A stretch of DNA of 64,000 bases from Bacteroidaceae bacterium (GTDB lineage Bacteria > Bacteroidota > Bacteroidia > Bacteroidales > Bacteroidaceae), in NCBI GenBank assembly GCA_017507105.1, contig JAFWBM010000039.1:124001-188000 (forward strand). The letters are read 5' to 3'. The translations under genes and the position numbers were made by a program. Each line of letters opens with the position of its first letter. The stretch's first letter is position 1. Under the pieces are notes generated by a model. The model was not told the origin of the DNA, ran no database searches, and saw nothing but the letters and a program-made list of their open reading frames with translations. Positions 63,122-64,000 of this stretch are shown piece by piece.

Positions 63122-64000
63122 ATGTTTAAGAAAATTTCAACATTATTGTCATTGGTGGCAATCGTGCTATTCAGTTCATGCAGCTCCAAGATGAGCGGCT
63201 TGCAGTCTAATAATTTTACAGTAACTCCTGCTGTTTTAGAGGTTGTGGGCAGTGAGGTTCCTGTTACAATTGATGGCCGTTTCCCCCAAGAGTTCTTCAA
63301 CAAGAAGTCAATACTCACAATTACTCCAGTACTTAAGTATAAGGGTGGTGAGTCTGTAGCTGAGCCTATTACTTTTCAGGGCGAGAAGGTGCAAGGTAAC
63401 AACCGCGTTGTATCTTATGATAACGGCGGTAGCTTTACTATGAAGATGAATTTCGATTACAAGCCCGAGATGGCTGAGTCGGAATTATATCTGAAGTTTA
63501 CAGTATCTAAAGGTAATAAGAGCTATGAGTTGCCCGAGGTAAAGGTTGCTGATGGTTGTATTGCGACATCACAGCTTTATCAATCAACTGTGGCAAAAGC
63601 AAAGATGGCAGTTGGTGAGGATGCTTTCCAGCGTGTTATCAAGCAGGCTCAGCAGGCAAATATAATGTTCCTTATACAGCAGACAAACTTGCGTAGCAGT
63701 CAGCTAAATACTGATGATATCAAGGCGCTTAAATCTGCGATGAAGGCTGTTGCCGACGATACACTGAAAAAAGTATTGGATAATGTAGAGGTCTCTGCGT
63801 ATGCTTCACCCGATGGCGGTATGTCACTTAACGTAGATGTTGCAAACGGACGTGAGAAGAATACTGCAAAGTATGTGCGCAAACAGATGAAGGCTGCTAA
63901 GTTGGAGGGAAATCTTGATACCAATTATACAGCAGAGGATTGGGAGGGATTCCAGCAGTTGGTTGCTCAGTCCAATCTTCCCGACAAGGAACTTATCCTT
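63122..64000 (+). CDS. OmpA-like domain lipoprotein (3' end outside the window)
   Basis: The frame is open from ATG 63122 to the end, 293 residues. Residues 1-19 are a lipoprotein signal with lipobox LFSSC. A beta-rich domain follows (VTPAVLEVVGSEVPVTIDGRF, then PVLKYKGGESVAEPITFQG). From about residue 215 the sequence VEVSAYASPDGGMSLNVDVANGREKNTAKYV resembles the OmpA C-terminal peptidoglycan-binding motif (A-S-P-D-G, then N-xx-xx-R). The usual LS-xx-RA reads VDVANGRE, a divergence. It probably ties the outer membrane to the wall; function unproven. Confidence 0.75.
   Translation, partial: MFKKISTLLSLVAIVLFSSCSSKMSGLQSNNFTVTPAVLEVVGSEVPVTIDGRFPQEFFNKKSILTITPVLKYKGGESVAEPITFQGEKVQGNNRVVSYDNGGSFTMKMNFDYKPEMAESELYLKFTVSKGNKSYELPEVKVADGCIATSQLYQSTVAKAKMAVGEDAFQRVIKQAQQANIMFLIQQTNLRSSQLNTDDIKALKSAMKAVADDTLKKVLDNVEVSAYASPDGGMSLNVDVANGREKNTAKYVRKQMKAAKLEGNLDTNYTAEDWEGFQQLVAQSNLPDKELIL

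Overview
The window reads as a chromosomal core region of a Bacteroidales bacterium (Bacteroides/Prevotella-like; the genus cannot be fixed from sequence reading alone). Supporting signs are the run dnaN, exonuclease, coaBC, DUF4835, recN, rlmB; -7 promoter boxes of the Bacteroides type (TAnnTTTG, often with TTTG 19-21 bases upstream); S46 dipeptidyl-peptidase; DcaP-like porin; MurE with a DNPR motif plus meso-DAP dehydrogenase; and an N-succinyl/N-acetyl arginine operon headed by argR and a GNAT protein. I see no insertion sequence, prophage, CRISPR array, rRNA operon or defence island. Coding density is very high and base composition looks even throughout.

Layout. 1-7.3 kb: forward operon dnaN (3' end), DEDDh exonuclease, a continuous CoaBC-DUF4835 ORF, recN, rlmB and a TPR protein with a degenerate trypsin-like domain. 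7.3-13 kb: tilS, tRNA-Cys, a short nitroreductase-like protein, gyrB, rpsT, tRNA-Glu, recO. 13-28.9 kb: a complete reverse-strand division and cell-wall (dcw) cluster running from mraZ to ftsZ and ending in a GatB/YqeY-domain gene, with an MraZ-type operator at its head and several unusually strong Shine-Dalgarno sequences. 29-33.3 kb: nhaA, a porin and a DASS-type Na+/anion symporter. 33.5-37.9 kb: argR, GNAT, argG, argC, argD. 38-46.3 kb: myo-inositol-phosphate synthase, lipoamide dehydrogenase, plsC, a stand-alone MetH reactivation domain overlapping dihydroorotase, HIT protein, greA, and a lipoprotein with a cysteine-less thioredoxin domain. 46.4-53.1 kb: pnp, S46 peptidase, a minimal nucleotidyltransferase and dgt. 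53.1-64 kb: a 669-base AT-rich gap (possible origin region), dnaA, adenosylcobalamin-dependent nrdJ, folB, ddh, a LolC/E-like permease, rbfA, an O-methyltransferase, xerD and the start of an OmpA-like lipoprotein.

How it fits together. Peptidoglycan synthesis and division (dcw cluster plus ddh for meso-DAP) and DNA replication/repair/nucleotide supply (dnaN, recN, recO, gyrB, dnaA, dgt, nrdJ, xerD) dominate. Vitamin B12 appears twice (NrdJ and the MetH reactivation domain). The Na+ symporter, porin and NhaA could form a sodium-coupled uptake module.

Most of the interest lies in fine structure rather than a new gene system: the CoaBC-DUF4835 fusion with an internal signal peptide, several enzyme folds that have lost catalytic residues, dcw translation signals atypical for the phylum, and very long perfect terminator hairpins, one of which has its stop codon in the loop. 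I did not find a convincing undescribed multi-gene system.
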